A stretch of DNA of 64,000 nt from Pseudomonas sp. dw_612 (GTDB lineage: Bacteria > Pseudomonadota > Gammaproteobacteria > Pseudomonadales > Pseudomonadaceae): assembly GCF_018449725.1 (NCBI RefSeq), contig NZ_JAAVVC010000021.1, positions 1 through 64,000 on the forward strand, in the 5' to 3' direction. The notes beneath the pieces were generated by a model. It ran no database searches. It was not told the origin of the DNA and saw only the letters and a program-made list of their open reading frames with translations. The position numbers were made by a program, and so were the translations under genes. This document shows positions 32,908 to 41,124 of the stretch, one piece after another. Each line of letters starts with the position of its first letter. The stretch's first letter is position 1.

Positions 32908-35304
32908 CTAATGCGTGCTAATTCTTTCCTTAGAGTCAGACTCGCGTTTTTCATCCTTTGCAACTATCTCCGGAGCCACATCCGGCAAGGGCTCCGGCGC
33001 GTATTGCAGCGCAATTTGCAGGACCTCGTCAATCCATTTAACCGGTTTAATCTGAAGATCCTGCTTAATATTGTCAGGAATTTCCTTCAGATCGCGTACG
33101 TTCTCTTCAGGAATGATCACCGTCTTGATCCCGCCACGGTGAGCCGCCAACAGTTTTTCCTTCAAACCACCGATCGCCAGCACCTGGCCACGCAAGGTAA
33201 TTTCGCCGGTCATGGCGACGTCTGCGCGTACAGGAATCCCGGTCAATGCTGACACCAGGGCCGTGCACATGCCTACACCAGCGCTAGGGCCGTCTTTCGG
33301 GGTCGCCCCTTCCGGCATGTGGATGTGCGTGTCGCGCTTCTCGTGGAAGTCCAGGGGGATCCCCAGGCTCTTCGCACGGCTGCGGACCACGGTCAGGGCT
33401 GCGGTGATCGATTCGACCATCACATCACCCAGGGAACCGGTCTTGATCAACTGACCTTTGCCCGGCACGACAGCCGCTTCGATGGTCAGCAGTTCGCCGC
33501 CCACCTGAGTCCACGCCAGGCCGGTCACCTGACCGATCTGATCCTGGGATTCAGCCAGGCCGTAGCGGAATTTACGCACACCGAGGAAGTGTTCCAGCAT
33601 GTCTGCGGTGACCTTCACCGAAAAGCGTTTTTCCAGTGCGTGCTCTTTGACCGTCTTGCGGCAAACCTTGGCAATCTGGCGCTCAAGCCCCCGTACACCG
33701 GCTTCACGGGTGTAGTAGCGGATGATGTCGCGGATCGCTTCGGCGTCGAATTCCAGCTCGCCTTTCTTCAAGCCATTGGCAGCAATCTGCTTCGGCGAGA
33801 GGTATTTGACGGCAATGTTGATCTTCTCGTCTTCGGTGTAGCCCGGCAGACGAATCACTTCCATCCGGTCCAGTAGCGCCGGCGGGATGTTCATGGAGTT
33901 GGAGGTGCAAAGGAACATCACATCGGACAGGTCGTAGTCGACTTCCAGATAGTGATCGTTGAAATTGTGGTTCTGCTCTGGATCGAGCACTTCCAGCAAC
34001 GCCGACGCCGGGTCACCACGCATGTCGCTGCCCATTTTGTCGATTTCATCGAGCAGGAACAGCGGGTTGCGCACGCCCACCTTTGTCATCTTTTGAATCA
34101 ATCTTCCTGGCATCGAACCGATGTAAGTACGGCGATGACCACGGATTTCCGCTTCATCACGCACGCCACCGAGTGCCATACGGACGAATTTGCGGTTGGT
34201 GGCGTGAGCAATCGACTCCGCCAGGGAAGTTTTACCCACCCCAGGAGGACCGACCAGGCACAACACCGGACCACGAATCTTCTTCACGCGCTTTTGCACG
34301 GCGAGGTATTCGAGGATGCGTTCTTTGACTTCGTCCAGACCGTAGTGGTCAGCGTCGAGAATGTCTTCTGCACGGGCCAGGTCCAGACGCACCTTGCTCT
34401 GAGCCTTCCACGGCACCTGAACCAGCCAGTCGATGTACGAACGCACCACTGTCGCTTCTGCGGACATTGGCGACATTTGTTTCAGCTTGTTCAGTTCACC
34501 CTGGGCCTTGGCCAAGGCGTCTTTCGGCAGGCCAGCGGCATCGATGCGCTTTTTCAGCTCTTCGATTTCGTTGTGGCCCTCTTCGCTGTCCCCGAGTTCT
34601 TTCTGAATGGCCTTCATCTGCTCATTCAGGTAGTACTCGCGCTGACTGCGCTCCATTTGTTTTTTGACGCGACCGCGAATACGTTTTTCGACTTGCAGCA
34701 GGTCGATCTCGGCATCCAGCAACGCCAGGACGTGCTCGACCCGGGCCGACAAATCGATGATTTCGAGGATTTCCTGCTTCTGCTCGATCTTCAGGGCCAT
34801 GTGCGCGGCCATGGTGTCGACCAGGCGGCCTGGCTCGTCGATGCTGTTGAGCGACGACAGGACTTCAGCCGGGACTTTCTTGCCCAGCTGCACATATTGT
34901 TCGAACTGAGCCAACAGGCTGCGCACAAACACTTCCGACTCGCGTTCAGGCGCGTCAACTTCGTCAATCAGCGAGACTTCGGCACGAAGGTGGCCGTCCA
35001 CTTCGCTGAAGCGCTCCACGGCGCCCCGCTGCTCGCCTTCGACCAGAACCTTGACGGTGCCGTCAGGCAGCTTGAGCAATTGCAGAACGGTAGCAATGGT
35101 ACCTACGCGATAAAGTGCTTCTTCACCGGGGTCGTCGTCAGCAGGGTTTCTCTGAGCCAGCAGAAGGATCTGCTTGTCGCCCGTCATCGCAGCCTCGAGG
35201 GCTTCGATGGATTTCTCGCGCCCCACGAACAGCGGGATAACCATGTGCGGATAAACCACGACATCACGCAATGGCAAGAGAGGCAATTCGATGGTTGTCT
35301 TCAT
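32908..35304 (-). CDS. lon: ATP-dependent protease Lon
   Basis: Lon is the cytosolic AAA+ serine protease that destroys misfolded and regulatory proteins. The 798-residue protein has the N-terminal substrate domain (LPLLPLRDVVVYPHM), the ATPase with Walker A GPPGVGKTSL and sensor regions, and the Ser-Lys protease domain with PKDGPSAGVGM. Its length is standard. It is downstream of clpX with a separating terminator, and a heat-shock-type promoter candidate precedes it. Confidence 0.98.
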   Translation of the reverse strand: MKTTIELPLLPLRDVVVYPHMVIPLFVGREKSIEALEAAMTGDKQILLLAQRNPADDDPGEEALYRVGTIATVLQLLKLPDGTVKVLVEGEQRGAVERFSEVDGHLRAEVSLIDEVDAPERESEVFVRSLLAQFEQYVQLGKKVPAEVLSSLNSIDEPGRLVDTMAAHMALKIEQKQEILEIIDLSARVEHVLALLDAEIDLLQVEKRIRGRVKKQMERSQREYYLNEQMKAIQKELGDSEEGHNEIEELKKRIDAAGLPKDALAKAQGELNKLKQMSPMSAEATVVRSYIDWLVQVPWKAQSKVRLDLARAEDILDADHYGLDEVKERILEYLAVQKRVKKIRGPVLCLVGPPGVGKTSLAESIAHATNRKFVRMALGGVRDEAEIRGHRRTYIGSMPGRLIQKMTKVGVRNPLFLLDEIDKMGSDMRGDPASALLEVLDPEQNHNFNDHYLEVDYDLSDVMFLCTSNSMNIPPALLDRMEVIRLPGYTEDEKINIAVKYLSPKQIAANGLKKGELEFDAEAIRDIIRYYTREAGVRGLERQIAKVCRKTVKEHALEKRFSVKVTADMLEHFLGVRKFRYGLAESQDQIGQVTGLAWTQVGGELLTIEAAVVPGKGQLIKTGSLGDVMVESITAALTVVRSRAKSLGIPLDFHEKRDTHIHMPEGATPKDGPSAGVGMCTALVSALTGIPVRADVAMTGEITLRGQVLAIGGLKEKLLAAHRGGIKTVIIPEENVRDLKEIPDNIKQDLQIKPVKWIDEVLQIALQYAPEPLPDVAPEIVAKDEKRESDSKERISTH

Positions 35305-35363
35305 GATTTCGCCTCTACGGCGGCCATAAGGCCGTAAACAGATGGAAGTAAGCTTGAAACCAA

Positions 35364-35391
35364 GATGGGGGCTGCTTTCAAAAAAAACAAG
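35364..35391 (-). promoter_or_regulatory. Heat-shock (sigma-32-type) promoter candidate for lon
   Basis: On the minus strand CTTGTT (35386-35391) and CCCCATCT (35364-35371) stand 14 bp apart. The -10 part matches the sigma-32 consensus well and the -35 part moderately. It is about 60 bp before the lon start. Confidence 0.5.
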
Positions 35392-35421
35392 CGCAAAGAG
35401 GGTGTTAAAAACGCTTTAAAA

Positions 35422-35449
35422 GAAAAGGGGCCCGAAGGCCCCTTCTTTG
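35422..35449 (-). terminator. Intrinsic terminator after clpX
   Basis: On the minus strand AAGGGGCC-TTCG-GGCCCCTT is followed by TTCTTTT. It lies 18 bp past the clpX stop. Confidence 0.85.
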
Positions 35450-35466
35450 TTCCAGCAGCGTGACGC

Positions 35467-36750
35467 TTAAGCGTCTGGCGCGGCCTTGGCGGTCGGCTCA
35501 CTGTTTTCGTAGATATACAGTGGCTTGGACTTGCCTTCGATAACACTTTCGTCGATCACTACTTTACTCACCTCAGACTGCGAGGGGATTTCATACATAG
35601 TGTCGAGCAATACACCTTCGAGAATCGAGCGCAGGCCACGGGCACCGGTTTTGCGTTCCAGGGCACGTTTGGCGACCGATTTCAGTGCGTCGGCCCGGAA
35701 TTCCAGGTCCACGCCTTCCATCTCGAACAACTTGGCGTATTGCTTGGTCAGAGCATTTTTCGGCTCGGTGAGGATCTGCATCAAAGCAGCTTCATCAAGC
35801 TCGTCCAGCGTCGCGAGGACCGGCAGACGACCGACGAATTCCGGGATCAGACCGAACTTGACCAGATCGTCAGGCTCGACTTCACGCAGGGATTCACCGA
35901 CTTTCTTGCCTTCTTCCTTGCTGCGCACTTCTGCGTTGAAACCAATGCCGCCCTTGGTGGAACGGTTTTGAATAACCTTTTCCAGACCGGAGAACGCACC
36001 ACCGCAGATGAACAGGATGTTACGGGTGTCGACCTGAAGGAATTCCTGCTGCGGATGCTTGCGGCCACCTTGCGGCGGAACGGAAGCGACCGTGCCTTCG
36101 ATCAACTTGAGCAGGGCCTGCTGCACGCCTTCACCGGAAACGTCCCGGGTGATCGACGGGTTGTCAGACTTGCGCGAGATCTTGTCGATCTCATCGATGT
36201 AGACAATGCCCATCTGGGCTTTTTCTACGTCGTAATCGCACTTCTGCAGCAGCTTCTGAATGATGTTCTCGACATCTTCACCTACGTAACCCGCCTCGGT
36301 GAGGGTGGTTGCGTCGGCGATGGTGAACGGAACGTTCAGCAAGCGGGCCAGTGTTTCGGCAAGCAGGGTTTTACCCGAGCCTGTCGGGCCGATCAGCAAG
36401 ATGTTGCTTTTGCCGAGTTCGACGTCGTCATTCTTTTTGTCGCGCTGGTTCAGACGCTTGTAGTGGTTGTACACCGCTACGGCCAGAACCTTTTTCGCAC
36501 GCTCCTGACCAATCACGTACTGATCAAGGATGCCGCTGATTTCTTTAGGCGATGGCAATTTATGCGCGCTGCTCTCGGCCTGGGCTTCCTGCACCTCCTC
36601 ACGGATGATGTCATTGCACAGGTCGACGCACTCGTCGCAAATAAAGACCGAGGGGCCGGCAATCAATTTGCGCACTTCATGCTGGCTTTTGCCACAGAAG
36701 GAGCAATAGAGCAGCTTGCCGTTGTCCTCGCCGTTGCGGGTGTCAGTCAT
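35467..36750 (-). CDS. clpX: ClpXP protease ATPase subunit ClpX
   Basis: ClpX unfolds substrates and feeds them to ClpP. The 427-residue protein has an N-terminal zinc domain (CSFCGKSQHEV and CDECVDLC), Walker A GPTGSGKTLLAE, Walker B IVYIDEIDKI, and the ClpP-contact IGF-type loop region. Start 36750 (MTDTRNG) matches the family; a frame open to 36783 adds 11 unlikely residues. It is 112 bp downstream of clpP. Confidence 0.98.
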   Translation of the reverse strand: MTDTRNGEDNGKLLYCSFCGKSQHEVRKLIAGPSVFICDECVDLCNDIIREEVQEAQAESSAHKLPSPKEISGILDQYVIGQERAKKVLAVAVYNHYKRLNQRDKKNDDVELGKSNILLIGPTGSGKTLLAETLARLLNVPFTIADATTLTEAGYVGEDVENIIQKLLQKCDYDVEKAQMGIVYIDEIDKISRKSDNPSITRDVSGEGVQQALLKLIEGTVASVPPQGGRKHPQQEFLQVDTRNILFICGGAFSGLEKVIQNRSTKGGIGFNAEVRSKEEGKKVGESLREVEPDDLVKFGLIPEFVGRLPVLATLDELDEAALMQILTEPKNALTKQYAKLFEMEGVDLEFRADALKSVAKRALERKTGARGLRSILEGVLLDTMYEIPSQSEVSKVVIDESVIEGKSKPLYIYENSEPTAKAAPDA

Positions 36751-36862
36751 TCGTTCGATCCAAATCCGATAGGCTTGCAACACAAGATGAAGGCTATTGC
36801 GGGCTTTTTCAAGCCCGCTGGTGATCGGAGCAGCCGACCACCCCTATTTTGAGCTGCTTATT

Positions 36863-37498
36863 TTAAGCGGGGCGCTGACTGATCACTTCATCGATCAGCC
36901 CGTATTCACGCGCGGCTTCTGCACTCATGAAGTTATCGCGGTTGGTATCGCGCTCGATTTCTTCAAGGGTGTGCCCGCTATGCTTGGCCATCAGCGTGTT
37001 GAGACGCTCACGAATGAAGAGGATTTCCTTGGCATGGATTTCGATATCCGACGCCTGGCCCTGGAAACCGCCCAATGGCTGGTGAATCATCACACGCGAG
37101 TTCGGCAGGCAGAAACGCTTGCCGGCGGCACCGGCCGTCAGCAGGAACGCGCCCATGCTGCACGCCTGTCCAATACAGGTGGTCGATACGTTGGGTTTGA
37201 TGAACTGCATGGTGTCGTAGATCGACATGCCCGCTGTCACCGAACCGCCCGGGGAGTTGATATAGAGATGGATGTCCTTGTCCGGGTTTTCCGCTTCAAG
37301 GAACAGCAGTTGCGCACAAATCAGGTTAGCCATGTAGTCCTCTACCGGGCCAACCAGAAAGATCACTCGCTCCTTGAGAAGGCGCGAATAGATGTCGTAG
37401 GCGCGCTCGCCACGAGCGGACTGCTCGACAACCATCGGGACCAGGCCGCCTGCGGCCTGGATATCAGAGTTCTGCTGAATATACGAATTACGGAACAT
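36863..37498 (-). CDS. clpP: ClpXP protease proteolytic subunit ClpP
   Basis: The 211-residue serine peptidase has its catalytic triad at Ser114 (GQACSMGAFLL), His139 (RVMIHQPLGG) and Asp188 (RDTNRDNFMS), with spacing equal to the E. coli enzyme. An N-terminal propeptide of about 14 residues precedes the mature start. Upstream lies tig, downstream clpX, the standard order. Confidence 0.98.
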   Translation of the reverse strand: MFRNSYIQQNSDIQAAGGLVPMVVEQSARGERAYDIYSRLLKERVIFLVGPVEDYMANLICAQLLFLEAENPDKDIHLYINSPGGSVTAGMSIYDTMQFIKPNVSTTCIGQACSMGAFLLTAGAAGKRFCLPNSRVMIHQPLGGFQGQASDIEIHAKEILFIRERLNTLMAKHSGHTLEEIERDTNRDNFMSAEAAREYGLIDEVISQRPA

Positions 37499-37538
37499 GC
37501 TCTGCAGTCACTCCCAAATAGTTATGTCTTGAATACGC

Positions 37539-37566
37539 ATAAGCCAGCACGAAGGCTGGCTTATGG
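37539..37566. other. Perfect stem-loop between tig and clpP
   Basis: CATAAGCCAGC and GCTGGCTTATG form an 11-bp perfect stem around a 6-base loop. No T run follows on the minus strand, so it is more likely a processing or attenuation stem than a full terminator. Confidence 0.7.
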
Positions 37567-37592
37567 TGATTACTTCTTACCGCAAGAAACGA

Positions 37593-38903
37593 TCAGTCGG
37601 CTTGTGGAGCTTCTACCGGCTTGACTGCTTCTTCGTAAGAGACCGACTTGTCGGTCACGCTAGCTTTCTGCAGAACAGTATCCACAACTTGTTCTTCCAG
37701 CACAACCGAACGAACTTCGTTCAGTTGCTGGTCGTTCTTGTAGTACCAGGACACAACCTGCTCAGGCTCCTGGTAGGCCGAAGCCATTTCCTGAATCATT
37801 TCGCGAACGCGGGCTTCGTCAGGCTTGAGGTCGAATTGCTTGACCACTTCAGCCACGATCAGACCCAATACAACGCGGCGCTTGGCTTGCTCTTCGAACA
37901 GCTCGGCCGGCAGTTGGTCAGGCTTGATGTTGCCGCCGAACTGCTGAACAGCCTGCACGCGCAGACGGTCAACTTCGTTGGACAGCAGCGCCTTAGGCAC
38001 TTCGATCGGGTTGGTGGCCAGCAGACCGTCCATTACCTGATTCTTGACCTTGGATTTGATCGCCTGACGCAGCTCGCGCTCCATGTTCTTGCGAACTTCG
38101 GTGCGGAAGCCTTCCAGACCGGTTTCCTTGATGCCGAATTGAGCGAAGAATTCTTCGGTCAGTTCTGGCAGTTTTGGCTCGGAAACAGTGTTCACGGTCA
38201 CGGTGAACTCAGCGGTTTTGCCCGCCAGGTCGAGGTTCTGGTAGTCCTCTGGGAAGGTCAGGTTCAGAACACGCTCTTCACCGGCTTTAGCGCCAACCAG
38301 ACCGTCTTCGAAGCCAGGGATCATGCGGCCGGAACCCAGAACCAGCTGAGTACCTTTGGCGGAACCGCCAGCGAACACTTCACCGTCAACCTTGCCAACG
38401 AAATCGATGTTCAGCTGGTCTTCGTTCTGGGCAGCGCGATCGGCCACTTCGAAACGGGTGTTCTGCTTACGCAGGATGTCGAGCATTTTGTCCAGGTCAG
38501 CGTCAGCCACGTCAGCGCTCAGGCGCTCGACAGCGATACCTTCGAAACCGGCTACAGTGAACTCCGGGAACACTTCGAAAATCGCGACGAATTCCAGATC
38601 TTTGCCAGCTTCAATCGACTTGGGTTCGATCGAAGGAGCGCCAGCCGGGTTCAGCTTCTGCTCAACGACTGCTTCGTAGAAGGAGGACTGGATCACGTCA
38701 CCAACAGCTTCCTGACGTGCATCAGCACCGAAACGGCGCTTGATTTCACTCATTGGCACTTTGCCTGGACGGAAGCCAGCAATCTTGGCCTTTTGGGCGG
38801 TCTGCTGCAGACGCTTGTTGACCTGAGTCTCGATGCGCTCAGCCGGCACGGTGATGCTCATGCGGCGCTCAAGAGCAGAAGTATTTTCAACAGAAACTTG
38901 CAT
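37593..38903 (-). CDS. tig: Trigger factor, ribosome-bound chaperone
   Basis: Trigger factor binds near the ribosome exit tunnel and helps nascent chains fold. The 436-residue protein starts MQVSVENTSALERRM, followed by the ribosome-binding signature GFRPGKVP. The FKBP-like isomerase domain has FVGKVDGEVFAGG, and the C-terminal helical chaperone arms complete it. Start 38903 is chosen over 38966 by family alignment. It is the first gene of the proteostasis block. Confidence 0.97.
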   Translation of the reverse strand: MQVSVENTSALERRMSITVPAERIETQVNKRLQQTAQKAKIAGFRPGKVPMSEIKRRFGADARQEAVGDVIQSSFYEAVVEQKLNPAGAPSIEPKSIEAGKDLEFVAIFEVFPEFTVAGFEGIAVERLSADVADADLDKMLDILRKQNTRFEVADRAAQNEDQLNIDFVGKVDGEVFAGGSAKGTQLVLGSGRMIPGFEDGLVGAKAGEERVLNLTFPEDYQNLDLAGKTAEFTVTVNTVSEPKLPELTEEFFAQFGIKETGLEGFRTEVRKNMERELRQAIKSKVKNQVMDGLLATNPIEVPKALLSNEVDRLRVQAVQQFGGNIKPDQLPAELFEEQAKRRVVLGLIVAEVVKQFDLKPDEARVREMIQEMASAYQEPEQVVSWYYKNDQQLNEVRSVVLEEQVVDTVLQKASVTDKSVSYEEAVKPVEAPQAD

Positions 38904-39261
38904 GGATATTCCTCGTTGCACAGACGTTAGCCGGCCGTTTCCGACCCCAGAATCAAGGGCATGCATTCTAGTGGGTCAAACTCAAGAAGTCACCCTACTG
39001 AAAACGGGTAAAAAAGCAGCAGGCAATTTATAGGCGAGGGACAAACGGTTGTGCCTCGCCCTGTTCGCAAATACAGCCAATCAAGCCAGGGCTCTGCACC
39101 AACTCTTCTATATATAGAAGAAGCTGCCAATCATCTCCCTGACGGCCGATCTTGCGAGCAAGACCGGCGGAGGGCGCGGCATCATCGAGAAACAAAAATA
39201 CGACGAAACACCCCGCCCCTGCGGCCCAGGACATGCAGCCGCTGAACACTCGAACCGCTAA
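38904..39261. other. Intergenic region upstream of tig, no gene seen
   Basis: The stretch holds no convincing gene. It should contain the tig promoter. A small AT-rich block TATATATAGAAG at about 39110-39121 stands out. A 103-codon frame on the minus strand runs from tRNA-His through the terminator and is not credible. Confidence 0.6.
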
Positions 39262-39297
39262 AACAAAAAAGGCGCCAGACTGTAAAATCTGGCGCCT
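39262..39297 (-). terminator. Intrinsic terminator after tRNA-His
   Basis: On the minus strand AGGCGCCAGA pairs with TCTGGCGCCT, followed by TTTTTTGTTTT. It begins 9 bp past the tRNA-His 3' end and would end the tRNA operon. Confidence 0.88.
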
Positions 39298-39306
39298 CTC
39301 GAAATA

Positions 39307-39383
39307 TGGGGTGGACGAAGGGGATCGAACCCTCGACAACGGGAGTCACAATCCCGTGCTCTACCAACTGAGCTACGCCCACC
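39307..39383 (-). tRNA. tRNA-His (anticodon GTG)
   Basis: The cloverleaf reads on the minus strand from GGTGGGCGTAGCTCAGTTGG, with the extra 5' G typical of tRNA-His. The anticodon loop TTGTGAC (GTG at 39346-39348) is closed by CGGGA/TCCCG, the T-loop is GGTTCGATCC, and CCA is encoded. It was originally followed upstream by tRNA-Leu in the same operon and is now cut off from it by the prophage. Confidence 0.96.
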
Positions 39384-39460
39384 ATATTGCCTTGCAAAGA
39401 AACCAAACCACTTCCTTGCTACGCCCCAATCAGGCCAACCGGCCTGAGTGAAGCTTTATT

Positions 39461-39515
39461 TGGTGCGGATGAAGAGACTCGAACTCTTACACCTTGCGGC
39501 GCTGGAACCTAAATC
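39461..39515 (-). other. Attachment site: 3' half of tRNA-Leu (anticodon TAG)
   Basis: On the minus strand GATTTAGG through TTCATCCGCACCA equals the last 55 bases of a tRNA-Leu, from the anticodon loop through variable arm, T-arm (GAGTTCGAGTCTC) and CCA. The 5' half is absent: bases before GATTTAG do not pair with the anticodon stem. This is the fragment left when a phage recombines in a tRNA gene, so it marks the left prophage boundary. The intact tRNA-Leu should lie at the right boundary, outside the window. Confidence 0.9.
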
Positions 39516-39541
39516 ATACGCATCAATGTAAAACGTTGCAA
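39513..39541 (-). promoter_or_regulatory. Outward promoter candidate at the prophage left end
   Basis: On the minus strand TTGCAA (39536-39541) and TATGAT (39513-39518) are separated by exactly 17 bp. The predicted start falls in the tRNA-Leu fragment and would transcribe toward tRNA-His. Confidence 0.45.
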
Positions 39542-39667
39542 CATCAATAGGTTACGACGCCCGCAACCGTCACAACCGTTCAGAAGGACCGCATCATGTC
39601 ACAATGTGACGCCGCGTGCGACACATTCTCGTCACATGACCATTTCGGCCACTCTCAGGCGTTCTGC
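39516..39667. other. Prophage attachment-proximal region with GTCACA repeats
   Basis: No gene is seen here. GTCACA occurs at 39569, 39598 and 39631, and the second is part of the perfect inverted repeat GTCACAATGTGAC (39598-39610). Such short repeats beside an attachment site could be integrase arm sites. Confidence 0.45.
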
Positions 39668-40186
39668 CTACCTAACACCATTCCCCAAAAGACACACATT
39701 CGTGACGTACGCCTGAAGCGCCTTCAAGGCTGCTTGGTCGGCGATGATTCCTGCCCGGGTAGCGAGAACAGTTGATCCAGCAGCTGGAGAGAGTTCGACG
39801 GTGCCTGCATTGCCCAGGCTGGTGGTGCTGGCGGTTCCGGGCAAATCCCCGCCACTGGCACGACAACTTCCCGCGATGCGCAGCCGGCGAGCACCAGAAG
39901 CGACATCAGAGCGCAGCTTTTCATTTTGAGCAAGAGCATCGGACTTTTCCTTTTGGGCTTTCTGGTCAAGGGTTGCAAGCGCCTGCTCGGCTGCTTGTTG
40001 CTTTTCGAGCGCTTGGCGGGCCTGCGCAGCGCCAGCATTGGCAATCCGCGTGAGGTCGGCTTGGTGGCTCGCCTCGTTGGTGGCGATGATCGCCTCGTAG
40101 CTGTTGGCCTGCCACATCCAGGCACTGGCGGCGCCGATCAGCAGCGCCGCGATATACGGAAGGAAACGGATCAGTATCGCGCTCAT
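39668..40186 (-). CDS. Phage inner-membrane spanin (Rz-like)
   Basis: The 172-residue protein has one N-terminal membrane segment (FLPYIAALLIGAASAWMWQ) and then a long, charged, alanine- and glutamine-rich coiled coil over about residues 30-95, the layout of Rz i-spanins. With Rz1 it fuses inner and outer membranes at the end of lysis. The start overlaps the endolysin stop by 4 bp. The Rz1 frame is nested inside its 3' half. The C-terminal part beyond residue 100 is less typical. Confidence 0.82.
   Translation of the reverse strand: MSAILIRFLPYIAALLIGAASAWMWQANSYEAIIATNEASHQADLTRIANAGAAQARQALEKQQAAEQALATLDQKAQKEKSDALAQNEKLRSDVASGARRLRIAGSCRASGGDLPGTASTTSLGNAGTVELSPAAGSTVLATRAGIIADQAALKALQAYVTNVCLLGNGVR
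39724..39924 (-). CDS. Phage outer-membrane spanin lipoprotein (Rz1-like), nested in Rz
   Basis: In a different frame inside the Rz gene, 66 codons from 39924 encode MKSCALMSLLVLAGCASRE, a signal peptide with lipobox LAGC, followed by a proline-rich segment PEPPAPPAW. A short lipoprotein with prolines embedded in Rz is the defining form of Rz1. An upstream in-frame ATG at 39939 is possible. No clear ribosome site is visible, as expected for coupled translation. Confidence 0.82.
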   Translation of the reverse strand: MKSCALMSLLVLAGCASREVVVPVAGICPEPPAPPAWAMQAPSNSLQLLDQLFSLPGQESSPTKQP

Positions 40187-40662
40187 GCCGAAGCCACTCC
40201 AATGGCGATGGCCTGGGCGCCTGTCTTCCCGGCGAACAACGCAGCTTCAGCGGCACGACGCCGAGTCAGGCCGCGCATAGGCTTGCCGGCGGCGCGGTTC
40301 CAGCGAGGGAACTGGTCGATGGCTTTATCCATGTCGCCAGCGTTGATCAGCCGAAGCAGTGTAGACCCTTCGAAGTTGCGCGCGCCGAGGTTGTACACGA
40401 AGTCCACCAGCGCATCGAACTGCCCCTGGTTGAGACTGACGGTGACTGCGCACGACACGGCAATCTCTCGCTCAGCAAGGTCCGCCAGCAGTTGGGAATC
40501 GGCCTTGGCCTGCTCCCATACGAGCCCGCGCACGACCTCTGGACCGGTATGCCCCCACCCGATCGTCCACGGCGCGCCACCGGTGGCTGGATCGGGATAA
40601 GCACTCAACGAACAGTTTTCGAAATACTTCAGCACGGCGATGCCGTTTTGCGATGTGCGCAT
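40183..40662 (-). CDS. Phage endolysin, glycoside hydrolase family 24 lysozyme
   Basis: The 159-residue protein shows the T4/P22 lysozyme active region, YFENCSLSAYPDPATGG then WTIGWGHT, with the catalytic Glu in the first segment. It cleaves peptidoglycan glycan strands. No N-terminal signal-anchor is seen, so release would depend on a holin. It follows a 26-codon leader frame and a hairpin, and overlaps the spanin gene. Confidence 0.93.
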   Translation of the reverse strand: MRTSQNGIAVLKYFENCSLSAYPDPATGGAPWTIGWGHTGPEVVRGLVWEQAKADSQLLADLAEREIAVSCAVTVSLNQGQFDALVDFVYNLGARNFEGSTLLRLINAGDMDKAIDQFPRWNRAAGKPMRGLTRRRAAEAALFAGKTGAQAIAIGVASA

Positions 40663-40665
40663 TTC

Positions 40666-40746
40666 TCAAACTCCAGAAACAAAAACGCCCGCTTGGCTGC
40701 GGGCGTTCGGGAGGATTTGCAGCAACTGCTGCGCAGTGATTGGCAT
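40666..40746 (-). pseudogene. 26-residue remnant resembling the N-terminus of a GH19-type endolysin
   Basis: The frame from 40746 starts MPITAQQLLQILPNA, then QAGVFV, which resembles the opening of family-19 chitinase-like phage endolysins. It has a good ribosome site (TAGGAG, 6 bp upstream) but stops after 26 codons, 3 bp before the lysozyme ATG. It may be a fossil of a replaced endolysin or a leader peptide for the lysozyme gene. The resemblance is from memory, not a search. Confidence 0.55.
40677..40707 (-). terminator. Terminator-like hairpin ahead of the lysozyme gene
   Basis: On the minus strand AACGCCCGC and GCGGGCGTT pair around AGCCAA, followed by TTTGTTT. It lies inside the 26-codon frame, so ribosomes on that frame could open the hairpin. 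Confidence 0.65.
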
Positions 40747-40755
40747 AGAACTCTC

Positions 40756-41124
40756 CTACGTGGTGGCAAGCACTAGGCCTTGAGGGTCGGCCGCGATGTC
40801 TGGAATGGCTGGTGCGGGTGGCCAGACTGGCGCAATAGGCCACGTCGGCTGTTTGGTGACTTTGCCGAGCGCGAACTTGTATGCCTTCCACGATGCGATG
40901 CTGATCATCAGCGCCGCCTGCTCGGCTTCATCTTCCTCGGTCGCCTCACCCGCATCGATGCCATAGCCCAGCGTGTCAATGCGGTCCTGAATCCTGGCGA
41001 TCTGCGTAGCAGCCTTGGCATTGAGCCCGGCAAGAACGGCCTTGGCGGCGGCGAGCACATTGGCAGCCAGCACCGCGTCTTTCATTGCCTTGGTGATGAG
41101 CTGGCTCCAGTCGATATTGCTCAT
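40756..41124 (-). CDS. Phage tail-fibre-region protein, 122 residues
   Basis: It begins MSNIDWSQLITKAMKDAV. Alanine-rich helical residues up to about 90 are followed by a proline/tryptophan segment (WPIAPVWPPAPAIPDI). Small proteins after a tail fibre with this layout are often fibre-assembly factors, but I see no defining motif. The start overlaps the preceding gene's stop by 4 bp, and the ATG overlap shows one translation unit. Confidence 0.65.
   Translation of the reverse strand: MSNIDWSQLITKAMKDAVLAANVLAAAKAVLAGLNAKAATQIARIQDRIDTLGYGIDAGEATEEDEAEQAALMISIASWKAYKFALGKVTKQPTWPIAPVWPPAPAIPDIAADPQGLVLATT

Noticed and set aside
39028..39339. 103-codon frame on the minus strand before tig
   Set aside because: It starts within tRNA-His and runs through its terminator, so it cannot be a normal gene.
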